A stretch of 64,000 nt of DNA from Pseudopyrenochaeta lycopersici (taxonomy: Eukaryota > Ascomycota > Dothideomycetes > Pleosporales > Pseudopyrenochaetaceae), in NCBI GenBank assembly GCA_003313425.1, contig NHZP01000080.1, positions 1 to 64,000 of the forward strand. The letters are read 5' to 3'. The notes under the pieces were generated by a model that was not told the DNA's origin, did not search any database, and saw nothing but the letters and a program-made list of their open reading frames with translations. The position numbers were made by a program, and so were the translations under genes. Shown one piece after another: positions 10,668 through 22,642 of the stretch (the first letter of the stretch is position 1; every line of letters begins with the position of its first letter).

Positions 10668-12512
10668 CTCGCCATGCTGCTCGCATCTCTCCTAGTCTTC
10701 ACCTTCTTGATCGCTATCGATGCCACCAGTGTCGTCCTTGCCGTTTCAGTAAGGCTTCTTCTGTGCAACTCATATACGCAATCAATACCTAACAGATACA
10801 CGACAGACAATCACCACAGACCTCGATGGCAATGCTACCGAAAGCTTTTGGATCGGAGCATCTTATTTGCTTGCCATGTGCATGTCACTGCCCATCCTGT
10901 CCAGACTGTCTAATGTATTCGACCGTAAAAGTGTTATCCTGGCATCCATAATGATGCTTGGTGTCGGCTCACTGGTCTGCGAAAGTGCCGACACAATAGC
11001 CCTATTACTGATAGGGCGTATCGTTCAAGGCCTTGGTGCTGGTGGGCTCACGGTGCTTTCTTATGCGTTGTATGGAGATTTGGAGCCTCAAGACGGACTC
11101 AAGTTCTTGACCGCAATTAGTCTTTTCATTGCCGCCGGGACAGTTTGCGGACCTCTCATTGGTGCTGCCCTGAGCCATGGCAATCACTGGGTAAGTCCGC
11201 TCTGGAGGAGCCGACACGTCGAGCTAACAGCTACACCAGCGCTGGATCTTTCGCTTGAACGTTCCTTTGTGTGTGGTGCTCGGGGTGCTCGTGTACAATG
11301 CGGGCGACGTCGAAAAGCGAGTCTCCAGTGCTGCAAAGCTATCAGACATAAGCCTGATCGCTGTTGCACTTTTCATCTCATCAATCGTTCCTCTGCTTGT
11401 AGGCCTGAGTCTTGCTGGTAGCCTCTACAAGTGGACAGACTGGCAGGTGATAGTCCCGGTTACTTCTGGAAGTATTTCTCTTCTGCTGCTCGTAGGCAAG
11501 GAGCTCATCCCAAATGAAGCCCGGTTGCCCTTTGGAAGCAGGATTGTCTCCAGCAAGCCATTGCTGGGGCTGAGGCGGCTCAGGAATTTGCACGGCGCAG
11601 CCACATTTGGAGGTGCAATGTTTCTCGGAGTGCTTGTCAGTCATCCTTTATACGCCACAACTACCCAGCCCTAACCAAGTACAGATGTATGCGTTGCTCT
11701 TCTTCCTACCCATCTACTACAGAGTCATCAAGGAGCAGTCCACGATCGCCACAGGCCTGCTTTTGCTTCCACAGACCGTCCTGATGGCGCCGTGTGCTGG
11801 TGTGGTACTTGCCCTCGTTACGGTGTTCCGTCTGTCGTACCGATGGACGATCTTGCTGGGCTGGGTTTGCACTACGTGCGGTGTCGGCCTGCTGGCTTTG
11901 CTTGGCGCCGACAGGACGGTCGCGTTTGATATCCTGCTCAATCTGCTCTCTGGATTTGGCATCGGGATTCTTCTGCCAGCCTTGGCGCTCAGCGCCAAAG
12001 ACAGCACGGACAGCGCAGATGCTCTTGAAGCACCGACGGTTCTGGTCTTCATGCGCTATCTAGGCAGCGCTTCGGGCTTGGTTGCTGTCGGACTTGTGTT
12101 CCAACGCGTGTTGCGGGACAATCTAGGGTCAACCAAATTCAAGAGTGAAGCTGACGAGATGACCAAGTATGCCACCACACTTATGTACTCGATTCGCGAG
12201 ATGTCAAGTTCTCAAGACAAGCGGATTTTGATAGATGCGATCGAGACGACGCTGCGTACCATCTGGCTAGCATTGTCGGTTGTTTCTTTCGCAGTGCTTG
12301 TGCTAAACTGCATCATGGTTGTGGTTACCATGAGGCAGAAGTCAAAGCCAACCAGCCAAATTTCCGAACCAGGCGTCGACAGTGCTCCAAAGCTGGTGCT
12401 AGAGACAGTGTCGGAGCCCGATTGTTCTTGGCTTGGTAAAGGCGACCTCAAAGCCTTCCTGGACAACCCTGTACGTCTTAACCACGCGCCTAACGAGACT
12501 ACAAGAGCGTGA

Positions 12513-13004
12513 AGGAACGGCTTGCGATGCCTAAGCATGTGGACGGCTTAGCGACCAAGGGCGATATTAGATGTGGATCTGTTGGGAAAATGTGGCCTAG
12601 CATTGAGCCATAAGAGACTGTTTGTGGGGAAGAGGCAGCGGTGTTCCCGCACGCCGATTTACAAGTCCGCGAAACGTATAACTTACTCCAACCATTCGAC
12701 TATCATTCTTTCTTTGAGATTAGATAGAACTTAATGGCAACGCATTTAGGCGAGTCACATCTGTTGCCTGGTTTTTGCCATTTTTTTTAATTCTCGAGTT
12801 CACATGCACCGTCTTGCGGAGCTGCGCTGAGCTGTGACGGGGACGGAGTAGGCTTAATCAATGCGATACTGTCACAGTCGAGCGCCTAGTAGCATCAACA
12901 TCAATGGAGGCGAAATCAATACATTTAGCTAACGTTAAGTCAAACACAGCACGCAAACACTGCAGGATTACGCCGACAACCAGCCAGAGCCCACCAATGC
13001 AACC
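12513..13004. other. Intergenic, convergent gene ends
   Basis: This lies between the ends of the MFS gene (plus) and the 374-residue gene (minus). A short plus-strand open frame at 12904-13299 is antisense to the latter and is not a gene. I see no repeat or transposon end. Confidence 0.5.
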
Positions 13005-14129
13005 TTACAAGGTCTCATTCTTTACTTCCTGTGCAAGCAAAGCTTGGACCCAAGCAGCCTGCATTGTCTCGAACCCATTAAGGACGTCAGAAAAGAGGAT
13101 ATCGACCTTCTCCAGGAGCTGCCACGTCCGACCTTCTGGACACATTGGAGGCATCTTTCTAACCTTCCGTCTCCTCGTTGATTCCAAGTATTCTCGGTAC
13201 ATTTCTGGCTGTCGTTCCTGCAGGATTGGATCAAAGTCTTTCCTTAAGCCGCCAGCTGCAAGAAAGCCACTCGAGCTACTCCGAATCGGCCCTCTGTAAT
13301 CATAGCCTGCTTCTTTCCTTTTTTGGTATAACTTCTCTGCTTTGTCCTCGTCTTTGAGTCTCAGAAATACGGTAATATAGTATACGGTCTTGTGTTTTGA
13401 GTGGTACATAATCGCATCGACAACCTGGTAGTCAGTAATAACATTTAGCGTGTTTTGGCCCCTACACTCCGCCAAGAAATCTCGATCAACTCTGGCATGC
13501 AGTCCGTGACCATAGTCATCATCTTGGAAGGAGGCTTCTCCCTGGATCTGCTTTTGTTGAATCTGAGCCCATGTCACGAATTCATGCAGTCCGCTTTGGG
13601 CTTGGACGATGCAATGGGTACCGCCCGTCACTTGCTGGCAGTGGGTCTGCCTGCAGCTCAGAATGCTTTTCGCTATGATTCTGTAGTCCGAGGGTGGGTT
13701 GAGCTTAGGATTTTCTTCGTCGACAGCCATTTGAAAGCCATGGCTTTCGGTCTGTGACGCAGACATCACGACGTTGGAGGTACCGAAATCCAATATATGG
13801 CCCGGCTCCTCAGATGCTACAAGGGTGCCTTCTTCACACTGCTGGTATTCCAGACTCGAAGCAGACATTTCAGGCACTGTACATAACATCATTGCATCTT
13901 TCTTAGCCTTGTTCTTTGTGGCTATGGCTTTGTTCACCGAGTTTTGGAGCGCTTTTGGTCCAATGGCGATTTTCGACGGCCACTTCGATTCTCTAGCAGA
14001 TGATGCCCTCTTGGTACTGTGCGTCCCAGTTGAAATAGTAGTCTTCTTGGCGCTTCTTCCCATGACCTGTTGATTTCTGTTGTCACGGAACGATGCTATG
14101 TCTCGAGTGATTCTAGGGAATCGTCCCAA
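13005..14129 (-). CDS. Hypothetical protein, 374 residues, single exon
   Basis: A long uninterrupted frame on the minus strand starting at the ATG at 14129. The N-terminal 90 residues are basic and Ser/Thr/Lys-rich (VNKAIATKNKAKKDAM), suggesting a disordered region or nuclear signal. The middle and C-terminal parts look folded, with TVYYITVFLRLKDEDKAEK and a Tyr/Arg-rich stretch (YQKRKEAGYDYRGPIR). There is no signal peptide or membrane segment. I do not recognise the family; codon use looks like that of real genes. Confidence 0.6.
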   Translation of the reverse strand: MGRFPRITRDIASFRDNRNQQVMGRSAKKTTISTGTHSTKRASSARESKWPSKIAIGPKALQNSVNKAIATKNKAKKDAMMLCTVPEMSASSLEYQQCEEGTLVASEEPGHILDFGTSNVVMSASQTESHGFQMAVDEENPKLNPPSDYRIIAKSILSCRQTHCQQVTGGTHCIVQAQSGLHEFVTWAQIQQKQIQGEASFQDDDYGHGLHARVDRDFLAECRGQNTLNVITDYQVVDAIMYHSKHKTVYYITVFLRLKDEDKAEKLYQKRKEAGYDYRGPIRSSSSGFLAAGGLRKDFDPILQERQPEMYREYLESTRRRKVRKMPPMCPEGRTWQLLEKVDILFSDVLNGFETMQAAWVQALLAQEVKNETL

Positions 14130-14737
14130 CTTCTGAACTTGGACTGCTCTCGTGGTTGAATATTTCCTCCTCCGTACAGTTGCAAGTATGCTGCTGTGCG
14201 AACCTTCTTATAGAGTATGTTCGAGTGTTGCTTGCTGCTGATGCTAGGATAAGTTGCACTTTCAGATTATCTCACAACGTGACACAACATTATGCTCAAA
14301 GACGTCATGCAATCATATAATTACATGTGCATGAATCAGCATAAGCACACACGATGTTGCGATATTTGTACATCCACAGATCCCTGTAATAGCACGTGTT
14401 AAGCGTAGCCGTAAGACATTCGACGTGCTGATACTAGACTTGTCAGAATTGTGAGATAACTGCCAATCTCTGAGAGACTAATGTATCGATGCTCCTGTAG
14501 ACCTGACGTGCTCTGAGTTTTCTGGGTGGGCGTCCATTTGGATATACGTTGTTTATGTACCCTGATGCGTCACAACCATTGACTTCTTCTTAGTGAATAT
14601 TTACCTCCTTGCAAAAGGTCTCTAAACAAACGGGTTCACGGACGCCAAGTAGGCAACGTTTTCCAGTAATCTCTATCTTCAATAGCACTTGTTTTCGAGT
14701 TGCTTGTTAGCGTTCGTCATTTGTGGTAAGTCCGACT
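14130..14737. other. Intergenic, divergent promoters presumed
   Basis: About 600 bp between divergently transcribed genes (minus gene starting at 14129, plus gene at 14738). It is AT-rich, with no open frame worth reporting and no repeat seen. It probably holds both promoters. Confidence 0.4.
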
Positions 14738-15880
14738 ATGTCGGGTCAAGATGATCTGGGTGGCATTGAAAACGAGCCTTGTGGCAGAGAAGAATGGTAC
14801 TGCCCTCAATCTTGCTACACTGTGCTTCCTGATGACCAGTCTATAGCTTGGCCAACCTCGTGAGAATCCGTGATCTCCAGAAGAACCAGGATGAGTTGTG
14901 GGCTCGATTGGTTGACCTCTCCAAAACCGAAACGGAGCTGGCTGAGCAGGTCAAGTCCTTGGAATGCATCGTAAGTTGCCCCACCAGCAGTCTCACCGCT
15001 GGGCTAACAAGAACGATAGATTGTCTCTAGGAGCAAGAGGATCGGAGAATTGGAACATCAAGTGAAAAGCTACAACGAGGAATTGTACACTGTTACACGT
15101 TGCCATGAGCAGTGCAAGCCTAATCTTGAAGCAGAGAAACAACGCAATGAGAGTGAGAAGGTCGACTTGGAAGGCCAGATTGCAGCCCTCCTAGAGACGA
15201 ACACAAAGCTGCTAAGCAGGCTAGCCGGAGACCGCCAGTCAGTGTCCGAACACACCAGAATTTCAGCACCTGCGTCTCTTCAATCGTTATCGAGAGACAA
15301 CGACGAAGACCAAGCAGACACCTCCCCGCCAAGTCCAGGCTCAGTCGCGACCCCCGAAAGTGAAGCAAACGAGCTACGGCCATCGCTGCAGGCAGAGCTC
15401 ATGTTGGTGAACTCAAGCGACGCTTCAGAGATAGACTGGTGGGATCAAGGTTCTAGTGCCGAAGACAACGACCTCATACCGTTGCATGACGAGTACAATG
15501 AGATGGCTAGGCAAGACGCCATGGGCCGACTGCCTGATGATGGCGCCCTAACCGAAGCTGCCTCGCTCACCCGACCTATGGAGCTTTCCTCGAACATCGT
15601 AGTCCACAAAGAATCCGCACTTGAAGTTGACCGTAACTGTTGTAATTCCTGCGTGCGATGTAAGCCGCCAGCTTCTCTTAGAGGATTAATTTCCTCTTCA
15701 GCGATAGATTTCAAATTGAATTGAATTTTCAGGAATGATATTGACTTAGAAAAGGATGCGTACATGGTCACCTACAGGCCAGGAGAAGGAGAAGAAGTCC
15801 CAGTACTGAATGCGGCGCAATACCGTCGTCGCGCCAAGTTCACGGGACATCTGACGCTCTTTCAGCTGATCAAAATGTGA
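14738..15880 (+). CDS. Coiled-coil protein of unknown function, multi-exon
   Basis: Exon 1 14738-14796 (MSGQDDLGGIENEPC), exon 2 14847-14970, exon 3 from 15020. Introns of 50 and 49 nt are in frame, and the second has GGGCTAACA before its end. Exons 2 and 3 encode a long coiled coil rich in Leu, Glu and Lys (LSKTETELAEQVKSLE; GELEHQVKSYNEEL; LEGQIAALLETNTKLL). An acidic, Ser/Pro-rich tail follows. Exon 3 can stop at 15724. A further reading frame at about 15735-15880 (DAYMVTYRPGEGEEVP, ending FQLIKM) looks coding and may be a last exon, but I could not fix the junction. No signal peptide. Confidence 0.55.
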
Positions 15881-16636
15881 CCTCAATACATACATGCGGA
15901 TCTAATGTTCGATGCTCAAGATGGGATCTTTCAAGCCTTAAATATCATACTCAAATGTGGAGACTTCGAAATGTCAGATCTACGTGAAGTCGTTGGCCAT
16001 TTTGTTCCACAAAAGCCCAAGGGTGGATGAAAGCGTCAAGGCTTCGTTGCGTATCTCAAGGGTCCTTCCTCATACTTGATGCAGCGCACTTCTGAGCCAT
16101 TCATTCAACTTAAAGCGGTAAAATCGTTCATTCAAAAGCGATTCCTTTATGCTGCTGTAGGGGTATCACACGCCGATTCTTGTCATGGGGAATTTGAACG
16201 CAGTCGTGTTGGGCTACCAAATCTGGTACATGCCAAGCAAATCCATAAACACAGCTGATACAAGCCGGCCTCTGAGAATTGCGGGGTGACTTAATGAGCG
16301 TGGAAACGTACTTGTTCCTGCTGGATAAGCAAAGGTGACTGATGAGCAATCATGACATGCAAGCTAGATGTTCTGAAAATTTGGCTCAAAGCTTGGAGAC
16401 ATTATTATGATCTCTTCCCCATGTCTGGTCAGCTCTCTAACTCATTCGCAAGCTGTTGCTAAGTATTCTAGGCCGTCGCATCCTTGTGCATGTTCAATTG
16501 CAGGTTTCCAATCGCAGAAGCTCCGTCCAGTTCAAAGCTAGAGTCACGACAGGGCGCCAAACTGCCTGCTCAGAAACGCAAGTGAATCTCCTTCTCATCA
16601 ACAGAAATAGACACAGGTAAAGACCATCAGGTCCGG
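15881..16636. other. Intergenic, nothing recognised
   Basis: Only short frames without family features. The last 150 bp precede the start of the monooxygenase gene and presumably hold its promoter. Confidence 0.4.
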
Positions 16637-17706
16637 ATGATACTACTGTCGTCAATGCTGACCAAGTACCGATATCGGGCATGTGTTGCGGAAGCAGTAG
16701 GCTTTCTTGTTTTGACGGCTATGGCTAATGCGCACATGTAAGTACTCGTCCATAGAGCACTTTGATGGCAGCTACCCATCTCCCATGATATTTTCACTGT
16801 TGCAACAGCAATGCGAAGATTGTATTGACTGACAAAGCCACTCCCAGGTCGCTCTGGTATCCCGGGCCTTTGGGTGGCGTCAAGGAAGCAAATGCATTTG
16901 CTACTCGGCCAGATCCACAACTAAACTTTCCGCTGGGATGTTGCGATAAAGACGGCGGTCCCACGCTACTGGATCCAGGTCTCTGCCGCGGCCATCTCGA
17001 TCTCTTCGATCGGGAAGAGCCACAGGTGGTTTGGACAGCTGGTCAGGAGGCTTACTTCCAGTTATCTGACTACACCTACTCCTCGAATGCACAGGGCTCC
17101 ACCCATGATGGTGGCAGCTGCCAAGTAGGATTTTCGGTAGATCGAGGGTTAACATGGAAAGCCGCAGCCTCGTTCTTCGGCAACTGCCTGCGTCGTGGAG
17201 GCGACGGGTCCCCAGAATTCCAGACCTTTGACTTTGGGGTTCCACTTGGGGTTCCAGAGGGAAACGCCTTATTTGTGTGGGTTTGGCTTAATCGGGAGCA
17301 CGAGTCCTACGTGAATTGTGCCAAGGTTCGCATCGGCTCCGGACAGAACAACAAAATATCTACATTAAGACCGTTAAAGGCAAGCCAAACCCCAGTAATG
17401 CTTGATAGCTCAAAGGTCTCAAAAACACCGTTACAGCCAAGGAAAAACTTTGGCACAAATGAGCAGCCTCTGCAAAGGCGTTTGAGCGACGTATGCAAAT
17501 GGGATTCGGCACCGATCATGGAAACGAGTTATTTCACAGTCGACGCTAAGTGTATGCCGGGTGCTAAGCTTTCGAACTCGAGAAGCGACGACTTCGAGTA
17601 TGGTTGGGACGTGTCCTGTGGGGTGATTCACGGGGATAATGCTTACACCATTCGGACGATCGAATGCGATGCGACCTACCGAGCAGACTCAGTGAGGCAA
17701 GTCTAG
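16637..17706 (+). CDS. AA11-like lytic polysaccharide monooxygenase, secreted
   Basis: Exon 1 is 16637 (or the in-frame ATG at 16655) to 16737 and exon 2 is 16809-17706, across a 71-nt intron starting GTAAGT. Exon 1 encodes a signal peptide ending AMANA, followed by His as the first mature residue, the copper-binding histidine of these enzymes. The core follows the AA11 pattern: GSTHDGGSCQVGFS holds the second copper His and a cysteine, LTWKAAASFFGNC matches the next conserved block, and LFVWVWLNREHESYVNCAKV matches the aromatic W-W-N / Y-NCA block. Known AA11 enzymes oxidise chitin outside the cell. About 130 residues at the C-terminus have four Cys and no domain I recognise. The substrate is inferred from the family only. 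Confidence 0.78.
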
Positions 17707-17764
17707 TACATGTCAATACTGAGCACTGGCCCATTGCATGAAATCTTATATTCATTGGATTTGC

Positions 17765-18004
17765 TTATTGGTTTCCATATGTTCTAGCCAGAATAGTTCG
17801 AGGTACAAATTCCGACGGCCACGCTACCACAAACAAACAGCGCTTCTTCCTTTGTAATCGGTCTTCATTTTCCTCCACGGTCAACTTGGAAACTTCCTTG
17901 CAGCTCTTTGAGTACAGCAAAACCTTTCCAAACCTTTCCGTCTTTACAATGGCCTGGTCGCAGCACTTACATGTTGAAGTAGTGGCTTGGTTCCCTGTCC
18001 AGAT
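17765..18004 (-). pseudogene. Short minus-strand reading frame interrupted by hAT element 2
   Basis: A frame ending at 17765 contains CKCCDQAIVKTERFGKVLL and a basic stretch (RLQRKKRC). It continues in frame across the hAT target site into 21243-21290 once the element and one copy of the duplication are removed, giving about 86 codons. It may be an exon of a larger gene. No family recognised; real coding status is uncertain. Confidence 0.25.
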
Positions 18005-18319
18005 CAGTGCTCTCAAGAATATCGACATTCATTCATAATATTCATTTTTATGAATGCATATTATATTCATTGCAATGAATATTAGCTTAATGAATGAATA
18101 TCGATATTCGAATATTTGAATATTTCACGTGACATTTTAGTTTGAAAATCTGTGAATTTTGCTCGCGATCTCGTTCAGAGGATGCCACCTTACTGTTGAC
18201 AGGTCTAGAAAATACGGTGATATCTGACTAGGAGAGACCGAAGTTCTAGACCTTCGGTGAGACCGAAGAGCTGAAGTTGAGGTCGAAGATATAAAGGAGC
18301 AGGTTGCGGTCTGTAGAAG

Positions 18320-18489
18320 TGTCAGATACAAGGTGCGTGCCCGGAAAGAGTATGCTGTTAGATCTACAGCACAAGCAGCGAGGGTACGCGATACTGTATT
18401 GTAGTACAAAGCTCGGGTGTAACCACTTGGCACACACACACTACATAATGGAAAAAAGAACAATCAAAATCAACAGATATAATCCAACA
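18320..18489. repeat. LTR-like repeat nested in hAT element 2
   Basis: About 125 bp here (GTGCGTGCCCGGAAAGAG through CACACACACTACAT) are about 90% identical to 43005-43125. The unit could start TGTCAGATAC at 18320 and end ATCCAACA at 18489, the TG...CA form of an LTR, but I find no matching 5-bp duplication. The class is inferred. Confidence 0.5.
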
Positions 18490-18680
18490 TCGCAATCAAT
18501 TTCTGCTAAGCGCATTTCAGCATTTTATCTAACAAGAAGAGGCAGAGATTACTCAAAATAAAGATAATTCCAAGTCTATTGAGAATTGCATCACATGCGC
18601 CACATTATTAGAGTACTCATACCAATACTTACAACCCTACAAACATCTACAACACGATTATCTATCAACGCCATATTGCG

Positions 18681-21083
18681 ATGGCTGCACCAAATACTCT
18701 GTTCATTGCCGACACCGCTTCTCTTGCCTGGGACAGCCAGACAGAATTGTCTGGGCTTGATAGCGCTCAATTTGACGACTTTGAGACTGATTCCATCTCA
18801 TCCTCCTCCCAAGCCTCTACGCCTTCTGCTGCATTCCCTGCTATACCCCCCGGACGCAAACCACACAAGATTAGGGCTAAAAACACCTGGGCTTTTGCGC
18901 GTGCACCAAGAGACAACGAGGAAGCAAACGGGAGGAATGGAAGGAGATACTTTTATTGTAAAGAGTGTCCGTACTGGAGGGATACAATCACAAGCAATAT
19001 CCGACTACACCTTCTTAATAAGCACCAGCTTGTTGTTCAGGAGGCCGAGCCGACAGTCAAGAAGGATACAAAGGCACGATTGAAATTTTTGTTTCAAAAA
19101 CAGCACGTTCAGCAGACCGAGAAGCTTAAAGAGAGGAAGGAACAGATCCTTCGAGAATGCGTCAGTAAGCCAGTTGTTCAGGAAGCTCTTGCGCAGCTAA
19201 TCGTTATGCGCAATCTACCATACGAGGCAGCTACATGGCCAGAGCTACGAGCGCTCCTCCTTTCAGTAAACTATACCTGCGAAAATGCCTTAGTTAACTC
19301 CGGATCCTCTATCCCCTCTATCATCGAACGCTCGTATATACTAGATAAAGCGGTTCTCAAGACGAAGCTCCAAGAGTCTCTTTCTATTATCCACCTTGCC
19401 GTTGATGTCTGGTCCTCGCCAAATAGGAAATCCTTCCTCGCAATCGTGGCTCACTTTGTCGACAATTCCTCTATACTTCGGAAGGCCTTAATTGCCCTGC
19501 CTTGTCTACTAGGGAAGCATGGTGGTGATGAGCAAGCGGAGGCACTTTGGCGCGTACTTCAGGACTACAATATTGCAGGAAGAATTGGCTATATTGTGGG
19601 CGATAATCACGGCAGTAACGATAAACTTCTTCGTCACTTAGCTACAAAGCTTCAAGGGTTGGACTTTAGTGTCCAATTTGATCCTCTACAACATCGAATT
19701 CGCTGCCATGGCCATGTCCTCAATCTTGCAGCGCAGGCCTTCTTTTTTTGCGAGGATAAAGAAGCTGTTGATAAGGCCTTTAAGGATGCACGTGCTGCCC
19801 TTGAATGCGATACTGAACTTGCTGAGGCCAAGATTGAAGAACTTCTTGCTAAGAAGTTTAAAAGAGGCAAGGTAAATAGCTTTCCTATCTTTCCTATGCA
19901 TGCTTATGCTAATAGCTTACTACTAGGCTAGCAAGTTCACCTATCGTAGTGTTGGCCCTGCCGGAAAACTTCATAACGTTGTTGCCCATATTCATGGATC
20001 AAATCAACGGTATCATCACTTTGTTGCAATAGCTCTACGTTCAATTCCAATGGATAATGAGACACGCTGGAACTCTTGGTATAGAATGATTATTGTAGGG
20101 CTGCAATTACGCGCTGCAATAACTCAATATCAAGAAGACTTCTATAGTGAATTCGACCACGAGGATCTTCTTAATCCTGCTGACTGGAAGGCTCTTGCTG
20201 ATGCACGCGATTTCCTACAACCTTTTGATCGAGTTACTAAGGAGACGGAGGGTGATAACTCAACACTTGATCAAGTGTTATATACAATGGACTTCCTAGT
20301 GCATCATTTTAAAGCATCTGAGGTATATATTGTTTACCCCAAATCTATACTCTATATATGCTAACACTCTTCTGGTAGGCTCGATACGCTGGCAATTCAA
20401 AGCTACTCGACTGCATACCTGTTAGCTGGCATGCGTTTGATAAATACTATCTCAAAACTGATAGTGTTACTGCCTATAGTGCAGCCCTCCTCCTTGCGCC
20501 TCACCGAAGGAAAGCATATATCAATCGCAACTGGGATAGGTCCTGGGTAACGCCTATTATCAGGAACGTTACGATTCTCTGGGAGGCACGCTACAAGGAC
20601 CGATACAAGGTGGACATTCAAGATCGTGATGTGGAAGTACGTGAACCAGATGCATTTGATGCATGGGATCGTAGCCAGCACGTCTTAAACGAGATCAAAG
20701 ATGAACTAGAACAGTTTATCAATGATACACCAATTAACCTTCCAAAGGGCACTACTGCGCTCAACTGGTGGTTGATTCCAGCCAATCAATTGGCCTATCC
20801 TTGCCTTTATCGTATGGCAGTAGACATCCTCTCAATTCCGCCTATGTCAGCTGAACCGGAGCGTATCTTTTCAGGGGCACGCCGTACAATCTCATGGGAG
20901 CGCTATTGCCTGGGCGCTGAGAATATTGAGAGAGGAGAGTGCTTGAAGTCGTGGCTGAAAAGTGGGCTTGTAGATAGTTGGCGGGCAGAGTTTCTTCAGC
21001 AGGAACCACGGCAGGAACTACAGCAGGAAGGAGGGCAGGAATGTGGTGAGGATATCGAGATGGAAGGCGCTGAGATAGAGTAG
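18681..21083 (+). CDS. hAT transposase (element 2), about 763 residues
   Basis: Three exons, 18681-19871, 19927-20322 and 20379-21083, with introns of 55 and 56 nt that keep the frame. A BED-type zinc finger (CKECPYWR then IRLHLLNKH) lies near residue 95. The catalytic core has IHLAVDVWSSPNRKS, GYIVGDNHGSND and RIRCHGHVLNLAAQ, then DNETRWNSWY. The C-terminal block reads PPMSAEPERIFSGARRT, the hAT dimerisation region. A Gln/Glu-rich tail closes the protein. The second intron falls at the same place as the single intron in elements 1 and 4. No internal stop; likely active. Confidence 0.93.
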
Positions 21084-21250
21084 GGCAAGGCTTTCGCACA
21101 CCTCAACACCATGCCAAGATACTGCCAAGAACGATATTCGAATATTATATTCATTCATTCATGATGGAGCACGGATGAATGAATATATTCATAAGCCTAA
21201 AAAAGTATGAATATATGCATTCATATATTCTTGAGAGCACTGGTCCAGAT

Positions 21251-21914
21251 CGTCGAGTATAAAGCTGGCATTGTCTATCCGTCACATAGGTCTCTGTTCC
21301 TCTGCTCCTCAGGTTCACTTTCGTACTCAGATTTGTCCTTATCTTCGGGTTCTTGAGGATTTGGACGCAGGAGCCTGGAAAACTTCCAAAGTGTTACATC
21401 GCCCCTTTCCTGCTTAGCATGCCCCTAACAGACTTCAGCTTAAGCACCTATGGGTCTTCCACAAGTCCTCCGTCGCCGTGTGGCTAGGCGGGTACTCGGC
21501 CTTGCCTTTGTGCTGGAGACGTAGATGTGGGTGATGAGCGTAAGCAGCAATTATGATGTGACTGAGCATTGAGGACATAGTATCCCAATTGGGAGCCTTC
21601 TCATAGCGCTAAGTCCGAGCTAAGCCTAGACGGGCGGCAGAAAGGGGTACGTTATGGTCTAAGACTCGAAGCAGGAATGCGAGCAGGCTGTTCCTGCGCA
21701 AAATCTGGGGTCAAGCCCGTTACGTGTGTTTCACCTGGAGGTAGGACTGAGTGTCGTTAAAGCCCTGGGTAAGGACTGAGTGTAGTTTAGGCCCTGGGAT
21801 AGGGTACAACCTATTATAATTTCACGTGCAAGTTGAATTCCGATACGGCTTTCTAAAACTGGCTTAGTTTTGCGAGTTGGGATATACATTTGGCTATGCA
21901 CCAGGAATGCAGAA
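21251..21914. other. Intergenic, nothing firm
   Basis: The first 150 bp (right flank of hAT element 2) contain an acidic minus-strand frame (EPEDKDKSEYESEPEEQ) that may belong to the interrupted gene at 17765. The rest shows a short tandem-like duplication, GGTAGGACTGAGTGT and GGTAAGGACTGAGTGT, at about 21739-21785. No gene recognised. Confidence 0.35.
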
Positions 21915-22642
21915 TTAATCATCTGCTAAGCGCCGTCCTTGCGTTAATATACCACTCGAACCCCAGAATAGAGAGAGAAGCCCGAGGATCAATGTAACAG
22001 GAACGGAGGCCCCCTGTAAATCATCCGGGTGTTTGCTAATCCACCATCCAAAGAAGCCGAACGGTAAAAGAAATATGACGAAATGATAAATCACCACATA
22101 AGCGGCCAAAATCAAGTGTTTCGCCTCAAGACCCCAGGCATAGACATCCATAGGGTTAGTAGATGTTGTATCGAATTTATTGCGTTTCTTTGGAATACCG
22201 GCTATGGCACTTAAAGTATCTAGCTGTGGCATGCACTCAAGAAGGAATGACCAACGACATGGATGCTCACAGGCATTGAGATGCATGGAAAACTCGTGGC
22301 GGGATATAGGAGAGTTCGTTGCGTTTGGTGGTCGAGGATCATATACATATTCAGGATATTCAGGGTCGTTCGGTAGGTCCTTACGATCTATGATAATCCA
22401 CTTCGGTGCAATCCTTTTGACCTAGGCATTGTAGTCAGCTGCAATTACAAAAGTATGGCTAGAGAATGGGGACTATAAACCTCAGAGCAGGGGAGGTGCT
22501 GGAATGACAATGGCGCGTACGAGGCATACAATAAGGGAACTGAACCATTGTGCGTAGGATTTAGTTCCGACGTTCTCGCTGCTTGTGGGACAACTTCTGT
22601 AAGTTGTGCCGGAGTAAGGGTTGATCTTAGGCTGAGACACAT
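21915..22642 (-). CDS. Membrane protein fragment, fungal family of unknown function
   Basis: Two exons, 22642-22481 and 22421-21915, are joined in frame over a 59-nt intron that has a GCTGAC site before CCTAG. The product ends with two membrane segments (LILAAYVVIYHFVIFLLPFG and PVTLILGLLSLFWGSSGIL) after a conserved block (HPCRWSFLLECMPQLD, AIAGIPKKR). I have seen this arrangement at the C-termini of larger fungal membrane proteins of unknown role, so the visible part is probably the 3' end of a longer gene. No matching upstream exons are obvious, and it may be truncated. Confidence 0.5.

Larger units (their letters stand above)
7872..12512 (+). pseudogene. DHA2-type MFS transporter split by a hAT element
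   Basis: A 14-helix major facilitator protein of the drug:H+ antiporter-2 type, about 566 residues without the insertion. Exons: 7872-7891 continuing at 10676-10748, then 10807-11190, 11240-11635 and 11685-12512. Introns of 58, 49 and 49 nt have good GT-AG ends and CTAAC sites. Readable family blocks are the first helix ending FLIAIDATS, the segment GRIVQGLGAGG, GTVCGPLIGAAL and the motif HW-RWIFRLNVP across intron 2. A hAT element (7892-10667) sits inside exon 1 after codon 7, with CTCGCCAT duplicated at 7884-7891 and 10668-10675. Such proteins export toxins and drugs at the plasma membrane. Apart from the insertion the gene reads open, so the damage seems recent. Confidence 0.88.
18005..21242 (+). 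mobile_element. hAT element 2, intact
   Basis: A 3,238-bp element with perfect inverted ends CAGTGCTCTCAAGAATAT and ATATTCTTGAGAGCACTG. The 8-bp duplication GTCCAGAT lies at 17997-18004 and 21243-21250. Both subterminal regions are dense in GAATGAAT/ATTCATTC units in both orientations. An LTR-like piece is nested in its 5' leader (18320-18489). Confidence 0.96.

Noticed and set aside
11717..12052. Minus-strand open frame in MFS exon 4
   Set aside because: It is antisense to clear transporter coding and has no domain of its own.
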